DNA from: Gemmatimonadota bacterium | GTDB taxonomy: Bacteria; Gemmatimonadota; Gemmatimonadetes; Longimicrobiales; Gaopeijiaceae | Reading direction: 5' to 3' | DNA: 64,000 bases | NCBI GenBank assembly: GCA_030827315.1 | Contig: JAURER010000005.1 | Location: 40,275 to 104,274, forward strand | Shown: one piece after another, positions 44,963 to 53,835 of the stretch | Layout of the letters: the number at the start of each line of letters is the position of its first letter | Position numbering within the stretch: position 1 is the stretch's first letter | The notes under the pieces: generated by a model | Seen by the model: the letters and a program-made list of their open reading frames with translations, nothing else | The model's database searches: none | Told to the model about the DNA's origin: nothing | Translations under genes and position numbers: made by a program

Positions 44963-46216
44963 TCACGACCACGCCTGCCCCATCACCCGCAGGGCGTTGC
45001 CGCCCATGACCTTCGCGATGTCCTCGTCGGAGTAGCCGTGCTTCACCAGCCAGCGCACGAGGTTGTGGGAGCCTTCGGTCGGGTTCTCGAGACCCTCGAC
45101 GTACTCCACTTCCTCGAAATGCTGGTCGGGCTTCCCGTCCCCGCGCGACTCCTTGAGCGACAGGGCGCTCGCGTACGTCCGGTGCAGCCCCACGTGGTCT
45201 CCGTACACGGTATCCGGTCCGAAGCCGACGTGGTCGATGCCCACCAGCCCGACGATGTACTCGAAGTGCTCCATGAAGGCCTCGAGGTTGTGCCGCCGGT
45301 TGTTGCGGGTGAGGGTGGTGTGCGGCGCGCACTCGACACCGATCACGCCGCCCTTGCGCGCGCACGCCTCGAGCACGTCGTCGGGCGCGAGGCGACTGGA
45401 GTCCCACAGGGCCCGGGCCCCGATGTGCGACAGCACGATCGGCTTCTCGCTCCACTCGATGGTGTCGAGCGTCGTCTGGTCTCCACAGTGCGAGCAGTCG
45501 ATGAGGAGTCCGACCTTGTTCATGCGCTCGACGGCCTTCTTGCCGAACTTGGTCAGCCCGCCGTCACGATCTTCCTTGAGGCCGTTGCCGAGCGCGTTCG
45601 ACTCCGAGTACGTGATGCCGAGCGAACGCAGACCGAAGCCGTGCAGGAGGTCGATCCGGTCGAGGTCGTGCTCGATCATGGCGGCGCCCTCCATGGTGGC
45701 GACCCACGCGACCTTGCCCTCGTCGTGCGCCCGCTGGACATCGTCCACCCTCCGGCAGTGGATCACGAAGTCCTGGTGCGCCAGATCGCAGAGCCGCATC
45801 CCGAGGTCGTGCAGCACGTCGTCCCACTGCCATCCGGAGTGCGAGTGGATCCGGCAGATGCCGTCCATCAGGTTGTCGAAGACGCAGTCCCAGTACGAGG
45901 CTGCGAGGCCCCTGAACGCCGTCGCCATGCGCCCGTGCCGGGCGTACTCGGGCGTCTCCTCGATGCGATCCGGAAACACGCCTAGATGTTCGTGCATCGA
46001 CACGAAGAGGCAGCGATCGACGATCGAACGAACCCGCTCTTCCTGGTCCGCGTCGAGCGCAAGGCGGAAGGGCGGCACGCGCTCGAGTTCGTCGGCGAGG
46101 TCGAACGCCCGGAAGTCGACTCCCGGCACGAGGTAGGAGAACGATGTGTACCCGTCGTACTTCTTCGTGAGGCTCATCGGCTGACCATGGAATTCACGGT
46201 GGAGGGAAGCCGACAT
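44963..46216 (-). CDS. M19-family dipeptidase (renal dipeptidase-like)
   Basis: A 417-residue amidohydrolase-fold enzyme without a signal peptide. Ligand candidates are Glu in WVATMEGAAMIEHD, His in LLIDCSHCGDQT, His in VLSHIGARALWD and Asp in VGIDHVGFGPD. The first metal motif is unusual: SMHEHLGVFPD, where classical members have HxD. M19 enzymes cleave dipeptides, including D-residues. It is the first gene of the run that includes the symporter and M28 peptidase, 25 bases from the next start, which fits peptide use. An ATG at 46177 is an alternative start. Confidence 0.85.
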   Translation of the reverse strand: MSASLHREFHGQPMSLTKKYDGYTSFSYLVPGVDFRAFDLADELERVPPFRLALDADQEERVRSIVDRCLFVSMHEHLGVFPDRIEETPEYARHGRMATAFRGLAASYWDCVFDNLMDGICRIHSHSGWQWDDVLHDLGMRLCDLAHQDFVIHCRRVDDVQRAHDEGKVAWVATMEGAAMIEHDLDRIDLLHGFGLRSLGITYSESNALGNGLKEDRDGGLTKFGKKAVERMNKVGLLIDCSHCGDQTTLDTIEWSEKPIVLSHIGARALWDSSRLAPDDVLEACARKGGVIGVECAPHTTLTRNNRRHNLEAFMEHFEYIVGLVGIDHVGFGPDTVYGDHVGLHRTYASALSLKESRGDGKPDQHFEEVEYVEGLENPTEGSHNLVRWLVKHGYSDEDIAKVMGGNALRVMGQAWS

Positions 46217-46261
46217 ACTGACGATTTCCGAGCTCCCCGGCCAACCGGCCGGTCCACCGCG

Positions 46262-46405
46262 TCAGTTTCCGACGTACTCGCGCTGGATGACCTCGAGGTC
46301 CTTCCGAACCTTCACGAAGGCGTCCACCACCTTCGGATCGAAGCTCGTCCCCCTCTGCGCGCGGGTGATCTCCACGACCTCTTCGTTCGGCAACGCCCGG
46401 CGGGT
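46262..46405 (-). pseudogene. C-terminal remnant of an HD-GYP phosphodiesterase
   Basis: The last 47 codons of this frame read TRRALPNEEVVEITRAQRG, then TSFDPKVVDAFVKVRKDL and a short end. This matches the C-terminal end of HD-GYP domains, where a DALTSDRPYR-like segment should come before. Upstream the similarity stops abruptly and neither the HD nor the GYP motif exists. I read it as a decayed fragment; no start codon or ribosome binding site is evident. Confidence 0.45.
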
Positions 46406-46557
46406 CAGCCGATTCGAGTCCGGCGGCCCGCCCCGGAAGCGCGGAGACGCGCCGCGATTCTCGACCCGACCCACAGGCCGCTCACGACGAGGTAGGCCGA
46501 GAGCATGCCCGTCATGAGGGCGATGAGGACTCCGAGGCACCACAGGGTGACGCCCAT
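46405..46557 (-). CDS. Possible 50-residue membrane protein
   Basis: An ATG at 46557 opens a short frame with one strong hydrophobic helix (LWCLGVLIALMTGMLSAYLV) and a basic tail (RIAARLRASGAGRRTRIG). Composition and topology fit a small membrane protein. There is no clear ribosome binding site, and no family is recognised. It ends where the HD-GYP-like fragment begins, so it may also be part of the same decayed region. The 228 bases to the next gene (46558-46785) show nothing further. Confidence 0.35.
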   Translation of the reverse strand: MGVTLWCLGVLIALMTGMLSAYLVVSGLWVGSRIAARLRASGAGRRTRIG

Positions 46558-46785
46558 GAGCGGCCGGAAGCCGCCGTCGGTGCCCACCAACCCTCGCCAG
46601 GGGCGGCGTTTCGGGGTGTTCGACGCGTGCACGGGAGGGTCGATCCTTGGTTTGAGTTCCGACGGCAAAAATCTACCACGGCCTCCGGCCGCGTGTGAGG
46701 TGGTCGCATGAGCGCCATTGGTGGCGCCCCGCGAGGCTTGCAGATTTGGGCGACCGGAGGACCCCTGTCGCGAGTACCGCTCATC

Positions 46786-48129
46786 ATGCTTCGCCTTCTC
46801 GCTGCCGTGAAGCCCGCCCGCGCGCGGACCGCGCTTCGCCTGGCCACAGCATCGCTGACCGCGGCGACGGCGTTCGTCGCGCCACCGCCCGCTCAGGCGC
46901 GCCAAGCCTCCGACCGCCCCGGAGCCGAGCTGCGGGTCTGGCTCGTCACGGCCGCACCCGGCGACGCGGTCTGGGAGCGCTACGGACACAATGCGATTCG
47001 CGTGCTCGACACGAGCACGGGTCGGGACGTGTCCTACAACTGGGGGATCTTCGACTTCCAGCAGGTGGACTTCATCCCGCGCTTCCTCCAGGGCCGGATG
47101 CTCTACAGCATGGCACCGTTCCGGACCGACGCCATGATCGAGAGCTACCGCCGCGCCAATCGCGAGGTGGTGCTCCAGGAGCTCGATCTCGAGCCGTCGC
47201 AGAAGCTCGTCCTCAGGGACATGGCCGAGAGAAACGCGCTCCCCGATCGCCGCGACTACACCTACCAGTACTTCCGCGACAACTGCTCCACGCGGGTGCG
47301 CGATCTGCTCGATGTCGTCCTCGACGGGGCCCTGCGCGAAGCATTCGAACCGATGCAGCGCGGCGCCACGTACCGCTTTCATACCAGGCGCCTGACCCAG
47401 GTCGACCCGCTCGTCTACACGGGGATGGACCTCCTGCTCGGACCCGGCACCGACGCCCCCGTCTCGGCGTGGGACGAGATGTTCATTCCGATGGTGCTGC
47501 GCGACGAGATCCGGAACCTCCGGGTGCGTCCGTTCGGGGGTCAGGAGCGTCCGCTCGTGCTGTCGGAGGAAGTCGTGACCTCGTCGACTCGGCCTGCGGA
47601 GCCCACATCGCCGCCCGGCTGGCTCTGGATCCACGCTCTGATCGGCGTGGCGCTCGGTGCGACGCTCGCATCGGGAGCCACCGAGCGGGTCCGGTCGTCG
47701 CGGCCGCTCCGGCTCGGCGTCGGAGCCGTGGCGGTGGCGTGGTCGGTGCTCGGGGGCGTGCTCGGGCTGATCCTCGTGGGCCTGCTCTTCACCGACCATG
47801 TCTTCTCGTACTGGAACGAGAATCTCTTCCTCGCCAATCCGCTCCTGCTGGGCCTCGCGGTTCTGCTGCCCCTGTCCGCGCTCGGCGAGGTCTGGAAGGT
47901 CCGGGCTCGCAGGCTCGCCCTCGCCCTGGCCGGCATCGCGGTGGCGGGCTTCGTCCTCCAGTTCGTTCCCTTCTGGCCCTTCTCGGGGCACCGCAACGCG
48001 ATGGCGTGGGCGCTGATGCTTCCGGCGCACCTGGGATTGGCGTGGGCGCTCGCGAGGCGAGCCCCCGGGCCGGCCGGCGACAGACCCGCGCAACCCGGAA
48101 TCATGGCCACGCACGCCTCGGGAGCATAA
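46786..48129 (+). CDS. DUF4105 / Lnb N-terminal domain membrane protein
   Basis: About 447 residues. A signal region (about 1-38) precedes a DUF4105 domain with the conserved WERYGHNAIRVLD (His68) and YFRDNCSTRVRDLLD (Cys167). The domain is now named after Lnb, a lipoprotein acyl-shuttling enzyme whose Cys and His are catalytic. From about residue 290 four to five membrane helices follow. I infer a thiol acyltransferase-like activity on the outer face of the membrane. An upstream ATG at 46708 is in frame but gives an N-terminus without a signal peptide. The formate dehydrogenase genes begin nine bases later. Confidence 0.78.
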   Translation: MLRLLAAVKPARARTALRLATASLTAATAFVAPPPAQARQASDRPGAELRVWLVTAAPGDAVWERYGHNAIRVLDTSTGRDVSYNWGIFDFQQVDFIPRFLQGRMLYSMAPFRTDAMIESYRRANREVVLQELDLEPSQKLVLRDMAERNALPDRRDYTYQYFRDNCSTRVRDLLDVVLDGALREAFEPMQRGATYRFHTRRLTQVDPLVYTGMDLLLGPGTDAPVSAWDEMFIPMVLRDEIRNLRVRPFGGQERPLVLSEEVVTSSTRPAEPTSPPGWLWIHALIGVALGATLASGATERVRSSRPLRLGVGAVAVAWSVLGGVLGLILVGLLFTDHVFSYWNENLFLANPLLLGLAVLLPLSALGEVWKVRARRLALALAGIAVAGFVLQFVPFWPFSGHRNAMAWALMLPAHLGLAWALARRAPGPAGDRPAQPGIMATHASGA

Positions 48130-48138
48130 TCTGGCGGC

Positions 48139-49839
48139 GTGACCACGGAACCACCCTCGAGCCAGGACGCTCGCGTGACCCCGAGCAACGAAGAACTGAT
48201 CGCCGAAGCGAAGGAACGGCCGGCGCCGCTCCTTCCCCTTCTGCATCGCTTCCACGAGCGGGACGGCCACCTGAGCGAGGAGGCGCTGCGTGCCGTCTCG
48301 GAGGGGCTGCGCATCCCCGTGGCGGACCTGTTCGGGACCGTGACCTTCTATCACCACTTCGCCCGCGAACCCGGCGGGGCGGGCGCCCCACGCGTCTGCA
48401 CCGGCCCCGTGTGCCGCCTCAACGGCGCGCTCGGGCTGCTCGGCAGCCTCGACGGCGCGACGGAGATGCCGTGCAGCGGCCGCTGCGACGAGCCCATTCC
48501 GGTGCTCCGTGGTGGACACACGCTCGTCGGCGCATCCGCGGACACCCTCGAATTCCGCGACACCCCGCTGCCGCCGCCAGCACCCGACGGGATCACCGAG
48601 TGCGTCTTCGCTCACATCCGCGATGCGGATCGGAAGACCCTTTCCGGCTATCGTCGGACCGGCGGCTACCGGGCCCTCGAGACGGCAGTCACGTCGATGA
48701 CCCCCGAGGCACTCATCGCGGTCGTCGACGCGAGCGGCCTCGCCGGCCGCGGCGGCGCCGGCTTCCCGACCGGCCGAAAGTGGCGCGCGGTGCGCGAAGC
48801 CGAGGGCGGTCCGAAGACCGTGGTCTGCAACGCGGACGAGGGCGAGCCCGGTTGCTTCAAGGATCGCGCGCTCATGGACCACGATCCGCACGCCGTTCTC
48901 GAGGGCATGGCGCTGGCCTGCTTCGCGACCGGAGCCCCGCGGGCGTTTCTCTACCTGCGATACGAGTACCCGGAGACGGAGCGCCTGCTGGACGCGGCGA
49001 TCCGGGAAGCGGAAGAGGCCGGCATCCTCGGAGACGACGTCTTCGGGACCGGGCACGAGATCCGGATCCATCTCGTCCGGGGCGCCGGCGCGTACATCTG
49101 CGGTGAGGAGACGTCACTGCTGAACTCGCTGGAGGGCAAGCACCCCTTTCCACGCAACCGGCCGCCGTACCCCGTCACGCACGGCTACGAGGGAACGCCG
49201 ACGGCGGTCAACAACGTGGAGACGCTGGCGTCCGTGCCCCCCATCGTGGTCCACGGCGCCGACTGGTACCGCGGACTGGGCCTCGGAGATCACGCGGGCA
49301 CGAAGGTGATTTCGCTGTCCGGCGACATCGTCCGCCCGGGCAACTACGAGGTTCCCATCGGGCTCCCCCTGTCGACGCTCCTGTACGAGTGGGCCGGCGG
49401 CCCGCCCGAGGGTCGGTCGATCCGGGCCGTGACGATGGCCGGCCTCTCCGGCGGCTTCCTGGCCGGGGACGACCTCGCGGTCACGCTCGACGAGCCGTCG
49501 ATCCGGTCGAAGGGGTCGTTCCTGGGGGCGGGAGGCATCATGGTCTTCGACGACACCCGCGACATGATCGCGGTCGCGCACATGGCCATGGAGTTCTTCG
49601 CGCACGAGTCGTGTGGGAAGTGTTTTCCCTGCCGCATCGGCACGCAGCGGCTCACGGAGAGACTGGCCGGAAGCGCCGGCCCCCCGGAACTCGACCGGTG
49701 GCTCGACGAGGTCGCGGATCTGAATCGGACCATGAAGGAGACCTCGGCGTGCGGGCTGGGACAGGCCGCACCCTTGATCACCGAGAGCCTTCTCCGGTAT
49801 TTCCCGGAAGAGGTCAGGCAACACGTGCAGGGAGACTGA
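48139..49839 (+). CDS. fdhB: Formate dehydrogenase beta subunit, NuoE-NuoF fusion
   Basis: A 566-residue diaphorase subunit that passes electrons from the catalytic subunit to NAD+. Residues about 18-125 are a complete NuoE-like domain with helical bundle and thioredoxin-like [2Fe-2S] site (Cys87, Cys92, Cys112, Cys116). The NuoF part holds the FMN/NADH motifs GRGGAGFPTGRKW, NADEGEPGCFKDR and GAGAYICGEETSL, and the [4Fe-4S] ligands Cys492, Cys495, Cys498 and Cys538 (ESCGKCFPC and TSACGLG). In Rhodobacter-type enzymes FdsG and FdsB are separate; here no FdsG gene is needed. The start codon is GTG. The alpha gene follows four bases later. Confidence 0.93.
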   Translation: MTTEPPSSQDARVTPSNEELIAEAKERPAPLLPLLHRFHERDGHLSEEALRAVSEGLRIPVADLFGTVTFYHHFAREPGGAGAPRVCTGPVCRLNGALGLLGSLDGATEMPCSGRCDEPIPVLRGGHTLVGASADTLEFRDTPLPPPAPDGITECVFAHIRDADRKTLSGYRRTGGYRALETAVTSMTPEALIAVVDASGLAGRGGAGFPTGRKWRAVREAEGGPKTVVCNADEGEPGCFKDRALMDHDPHAVLEGMALACFATGAPRAFLYLRYEYPETERLLDAAIREAEEAGILGDDVFGTGHEIRIHLVRGAGAYICGEETSLLNSLEGKHPFPRNRPPYPVTHGYEGTPTAVNNVETLASVPPIVVHGADWYRGLGLGDHAGTKVISLSGDIVRPGNYEVPIGLPLSTLLYEWAGGPPEGRSIRAVTMAGLSGGFLAGDDLAVTLDEPSIRSKGSFLGAGGIMVFDDTRDMIAVAHMAMEFFAHESCGKCFPCRIGTQRLTERLAGSAGPPELDRWLDEVADLNRTMKETSACGLGQAAPLITESLLRYFPEEVRQHVQGD

Positions 49840-49843
49840 CGGG

Positions 49844-52576
49844 ATGAGCGAGACGACGGGACGCACCATCGTCCTCGACGGACAGGAAGTGTCCTTCGAG
49901 CGGGGCGAGACCATCTTCCAGGTCGCCGAACGGCACCGGAAGGAGATTCCCACGCTCTGCTACGACGAACGGCTGGACCCCTTCGGGGGATGCCGGCTCT
50001 GCGTCGTGGAGCTCGAGGGCGCCCGCAACCCGGTGGCCTCGTGCACGACGAAAGCCGAGCCGGGCATGCGCGTCACGACCCGAAGCGGCAAGCTCGAGAT
50101 GCACCGTCGCGTGCTCCTCGAGCTGGTGGCCTCGGAGAACCGCGAGGTCGACGTCGACGAGCTCTCCGGGTACGCGTCGCAGGAAATGGCGACGCTCGTC
50201 GATCGGTACGATGCCCGCACGGGACGCTTCGCCGGCCGGAAGTCCGGTACCTCGCGTCCCGACGACCCGAACCCGTTCATCAAGCGCGACTACGAGAACT
50301 GCATCTCGTGTTACCGCTGCGTCCGGGTGTGCGCCGAGCAGGAGGGCGATTACGCGATCTCGGTCATGAACCGCGGCTTCGAGACTCAGATCACGACGGA
50401 GTTCGGCGGCCTGCTCAAGGACTCCTCCTGCACCTTCTGCGGCCAGTGCGTGCAGACGTGCCCGACGGGAGCCCTGGCGGACCTCAAGGCGCTTCGACAC
50501 GTCGAGATCGAGGAGCCGGTGGAGAAGACGCGGTCCGTGTGCACGTACTGCGGCGTCGGGTGCGCCGTCGACATCATGACCAAGGGGGATCAGGTCGTCG
50601 GCATCCAGCCGGCCATGGACGGCCCCGCCAACGAGGGCGCACTCTGCGTGAAGGGCCAGTTCGCCTACGACTTCGTCCACCACCCCGACCGGCTGAAGAC
50701 GCCCTTCGTGCGCGATGACCACGGCCGGCTCGTGCCGGCCACGTGGGACGAGGCGCTCGACCGGGCGGCTTCCGGACTCCTGGCTGCGGTCAATCAGCAC
50801 GGCCGGCACAGCCTGTACGCGGTCGCCTCCGGGCGCGCGCCGAACGAGGCCGGCTTCACGTTGCAGAAACTCGTTCGGGCCGGGCTCGGCACCTCGTACA
50901 TCGACAACTGCAGCCGTGCCTGACACGCCCCGACAGTCGCCGGTCTGGCGGCAACGATCGGGCGGGGCGCGATGTCGAACCCGCTGCGCGACATGGAGAA
51001 GCCCGATGTAATTTTCTGCATCGGGACCAACATGACGGAGTGCCACCCGGTCGCCGCGACCCGTCTGAAGAAGGCGATCCGCAACGGCGCGAAAATGATC
51101 GTGGCGGACCCGCGCACGATCGACCTGGTCGGATACGCCGACGTGCACCTCCCGCTGCGCGTGGGCTCGGATGCCGCCCTGCTCCTGGCGATGGCGCACG
51201 TCATCGTGCGCGAGGGCCTCGTCAACGAGGGCTTCATGCGCGAGCGCACGACGGAGGCGGAGGCATTCCTCGAGCACGTGAAGCAGTGGACGCCCGAGTG
51301 GGCTTCGACGATCACGGGCGTCGATGCGGCGCTCATCGAGGAAGCCGCCCTCCTGTACGGTCGGGCGGAGCGCGGCGCCATCTACTACACGCTGGGCATC
51401 ACCGAGCACATCTGCGGCGTCGACAACGTGCAGAGCCTGTGTAACCTGGCCCTCCTCACGGGCAACATCGGCCGCGAGGGGACCGGCATCAATCCCATGC
51501 GCGGGCAGAACAACATCCAGGGCGCGGGAGACGTCGGCGCGATCCCCAACAACTACCCGGGCTTCCAGCCGGTCACCGATCCGGCCAACCAGGCGAAGTT
51601 CCAGAAGGCGTGGGGCCGCGACATCGATCTCGAAAAGGGGATCACCAAGGTCCGCGCGCTGGAACGGGCCGGCGAACAGATCCGCGCGATGATCATCGAC
51701 GGAGAGAACACCGTCGTGACCGACCCCGACCGGGAGCACTGCGAGCACGCGCTGAAGTCGCTCGATTTCCTGGTGGTCTGCGATCTCTTCATGACCGAGA
51801 CCGCCGAGCTCGCCCACGTGGTCTTTCCGGCCACCGGCTTTGCCGAGACGGACGGAACGCAGACGAACACCGAACGCCGCGTCCAGCGGCTTCGGCAGGC
51901 GGTGCCGCCCCCGGGCGAGGCGAAGCCAGACTGGTGGATCATCTCGCAGATCGCCCGGCGCATGGGCTTCCAGGGTTTCGATTACGAGAGCGCGAAGGAC
52001 GTCTTCAACGAACTCTGCTCGCTCTCCAAGACGTACGCCGGCCTCGACTGGGACAGGATCGAGTTCGGGGAATACCAGTGGCCCGTCCCGCACGAGGGAC
52101 ACCCCGGTACGCCGCGCCTTCACGAAGACGGCTTCATCAACGGACGCGGCATCTTCAAGCTCATCAACTATCGGGATCCGGCCGAGACGGTCGACGACGA
52201 GTACCCGGTCTGGCTGACCACCGGACGGCGGCTTGCTTCGTATCACTCGCGAACGCAGACCGGTCGGTCGTCGGGCATCGACTACCTCCTCCCGGAGGAG
52301 TCGCTCGAGGTGCACCCGGACGACCTCGCTGCATGGGGTTTCCAGGACGGTGACTGGGTGGACATGGCGAGCCGGCGCGGTTCGGTCCGCATCCGCGTCA
52401 GCTCGACCACGCGCTCCCCGCGAGGCACCGTCTTCAGCTCGTTCTCCTTCAACGACGTGCCCGTGAACATCCTCACGGGCTCGGGCTACGACCCGGTCAC
52501 CGATACGGCCGAGCTGAAGGTCTGCCCGGTACGGATCCGGCCGGCCCCAATCGGAGGGGACGTGGCCGCGGACTGA
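49844..52576 (+). CDS. fdhA: Selenocysteine-containing formate dehydrogenase alpha subunit (Sec360 at TGA 50921)
   Basis: One 910-residue protein if the in-frame TGA at 50921-50923 is read as selenocysteine. The N-terminus has a NuoG-like [2Fe-2S] domain (Cys39, 50, 53, 67), a double [4Fe-4S] ferredoxin segment (Cys153-163 and Cys196-206) and the cluster next to the active site (Cys233, 236, 240, 268) with Lys270. The active site reads IDNCSRA-Sec-HAPTVAGL, with the conserved His directly after Sec. The rest is a complete bis-MGD molybdopterin oxidoreductase (IFCIGTNMTECHP, GNIGREGTGINPMRGQNN, and the C-terminal cap with VWLTTGRRLASYHSRTQTG). Without recoding, the gene would break into 359- and about 534-residue pieces, neither functional. 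It oxidises formate to CO2. Confidence 0.93.
50921..50970 (+). promoter_or_regulatory. Bacterial SECIS element in fdhA
   Basis: Beginning with the TGA codon, the message can fold into a lower stem of seven pairs (50926-50932 with 50963-50969), an asymmetric internal loop, and an upper stem of six pairs (GTCGCC 50936-50941 with GGCGGC 50947-50952, one G-U) capped by GGTCT. In E. coli fdhF the SelB-binding loop is also GGUCU and starts 18 bases after the UGA; the distance here is identical. This supports SelB-dependent selenocysteine insertion. Confidence 0.88.
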
Positions 52577-52592
52577 GCGAGGACCGAGCGCG

Positions 52593-53135
52593 ATGGCCAA
52601 TCTCAGCAACGACGACGAAGAGGGGATCTCCCTCTTTCCGATGTTCAATATCCTCGCCTGCACGCTGGGCGTGATGGTGTTCATTCTGGCCACGGTGGCG
52701 ACAGTCTCGCTCGGCGCCGACAAGGCGATCGAGATCGTCGAGGCGCCGATCGAGCTGCCCGACTCGTCCGAGATGACGGTAGAGGACGCGGCGAGGGGCG
52801 CGGCGGAGCGCCGCCGCCCCGTCTGGATCGAGTGGGACGGCGTCCAGCTCACGATCTACCCGTCCATGGAGACCGTCGGGTTCGATCGCGACCTCCGCTC
52901 CTTCGACAGCTGGGACGAGACGTACGCCTACATCTCCGAACGGCTCACGGGAACGCGTGTCGGCGCCTCGGTCGCTCAGGTCGGACTCGAGCCGGAGCTC
53001 CGCTACGTGGTGCTGCTCGTACGGCCCAGCGGGTTCGACAATCTGCTGGAAATCGGAAGCTACTTCGAGTTCCTCGGGATCGACGTGGCCCACGAGCCGA
53101 TCAACCAGCAGTGGCAGCGTGTGCGGGTGAATTGA
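52593..53135 (+). CDS. TolR/ExbD-like single-helix protein with Asn at the motor position
   Basis: A 180-residue protein: a short acidic cytoplasmic N-terminus, one helix (about 16-40) containing FNILACTLGVMVFILATVA, and a roughly 135-residue periplasmic part ending in an ExbD-like fold (LRYVVLLVRPSGFDNLLEIG, FLGIDVAHEPI). In TolR, ExbD and MotB an aspartate near the start of the helix carries the proton; the aligned residue here is Asn19. It starts 16 bases after fdhA and one base before the next gene, with which it shares the helix pattern. There is no peptidoglycan-binding domain. The function of the set is unknown. Confidence 0.75.
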   Translation: MANLSNDDEEGISLFPMFNILACTLGVMVFILATVATVSLGADKAIEIVEAPIELPDSSEMTVEDAARGAAERRRPVWIEWDGVQLTIYPSMETVGFDRDLRSFDSWDETYAYISERLTGTRVGASVAQVGLEPELRYVVLLVRPSGFDNLLEIGSYFEFLGIDVAHEPINQQWQRVRVN

Positions 53136-53136
53136 C

Positions 53137-53823
53137 GTGTACCGCAAGCCACGCGGAGGCGGCTCGCAGTCGATCCTGAACCTCGACTCGCTGATGGACA
53201 TCCTGTCCTGTCTGGTCGGCGTCATGCTCTTCCTCGTCATCTACACGGTGCTCGAACTCGGCGCGACCTCCTTCCAGGTGGCAGTCCCGGTGCCGCTGGA
53301 CCCGCCCGCGGGCAGTCGCCGGGTCCTGGTTCTCGCCAACGGAGGCACCGTCCGGGTTCTGGACGCCGCGCGTCCGATCCGGGACCTCTCGACGGGCATC
53401 GACCAGGTTCCCGTGGATGCGATGCCCGAGTTCGTGCGCCAGGTGAATCTGAGCGCTCCAACCGACGCCTACTTCAGCTACACCCTGGGCTACGACGCCG
53501 AGATGGCTGCGGTCGCGGGACGCGACCGGTCATTCCAGATCGCCGTCGACGAGATCCCGGGTGAGCCCGGCGAGACGCTGCAGGAACTGGACTCGGGATC
53601 TCGCTACGCGAGCCTGCTCGGCGGCCTGGACCCGAACGACGTGTGGATCGAGTTCGGCGTCGACGCGTTCACGCTTGACGCGTTCCGCCGTGCACGCGAC
53701 CTGGCCGAGGCCCGAGGCTTCGCCACCCGATGGGGTCCGCTTTCGCTCGATTTCCCCGTAAGCTTCTCCCTGGACGACGACGCGCAGGGCCCGGGCCCGC
53801 GCAGATCCCTCTCCCAACGATGA
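53137..53823 (+). CDS. TolR/ExbD-like single-helix protein with conserved Asp
   Basis: A 228-residue paralogue of the gene before it. The helix at about 18-40 reads LMDILSCLVGVMLFLVIYTV and matches its neighbour residue by residue, but has Asp21 at the usual proton-carrying position. The periplasmic part is longer (about 185 residues) and ends with the ExbD-like DVWIEFGVDAFTLDAFRRAR and a disordered acidic/basic tail. It starts with GTG, one base after the preceding stop, and ends 12 bases before the TolQ-like gene. The pair probably forms the stator-like dimer inside the TolQ-like pentamer. Confidence 0.78.
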   Translation: MYRKPRGGGSQSILNLDSLMDILSCLVGVMLFLVIYTVLELGATSFQVAVPVPLDPPAGSRRVLVLANGGTVRVLDAARPIRDLSTGIDQVPVDAMPEFVRQVNLSAPTDAYFSYTLGYDAEMAAVAGRDRSFQIAVDEIPGEPGETLQELDSGSRYASLLGGLDPNDVWIEFGVDAFTLDAFRRARDLAEARGFATRWGPLSLDFPVSFSLDDDAQGPGPRRSLSQR

Positions 53824-53835
53824 GGTAGTGAGCCG

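Noticed and set aside
46405..49071. An 888-codon open frame on the minus strand across the DUF4105 and fdhB genes
   Set aside because: It is antisense to two well-supported genes, has no recognisable domain and is rich in Arg, Gly and Pro, as expected from high-GC shadow frames. Only its last 50 codons look like protein and are listed separately.
50921..50923. TGA as an inactivating mutation or frameshift making fdhA a pseudogene
   Set aside because: The frame is unbroken apart from this codon, it falls exactly at the Sec/Cys site, and a matching SECIS hairpin follows.
49814..52852. A 1012-codon minus-strand frame opposite fdhA
   Set aside because: A shadow of the fdhA codon usage; no motifs. 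The same applies to long antisense frames such as 8439-11021 and 29844-32114.
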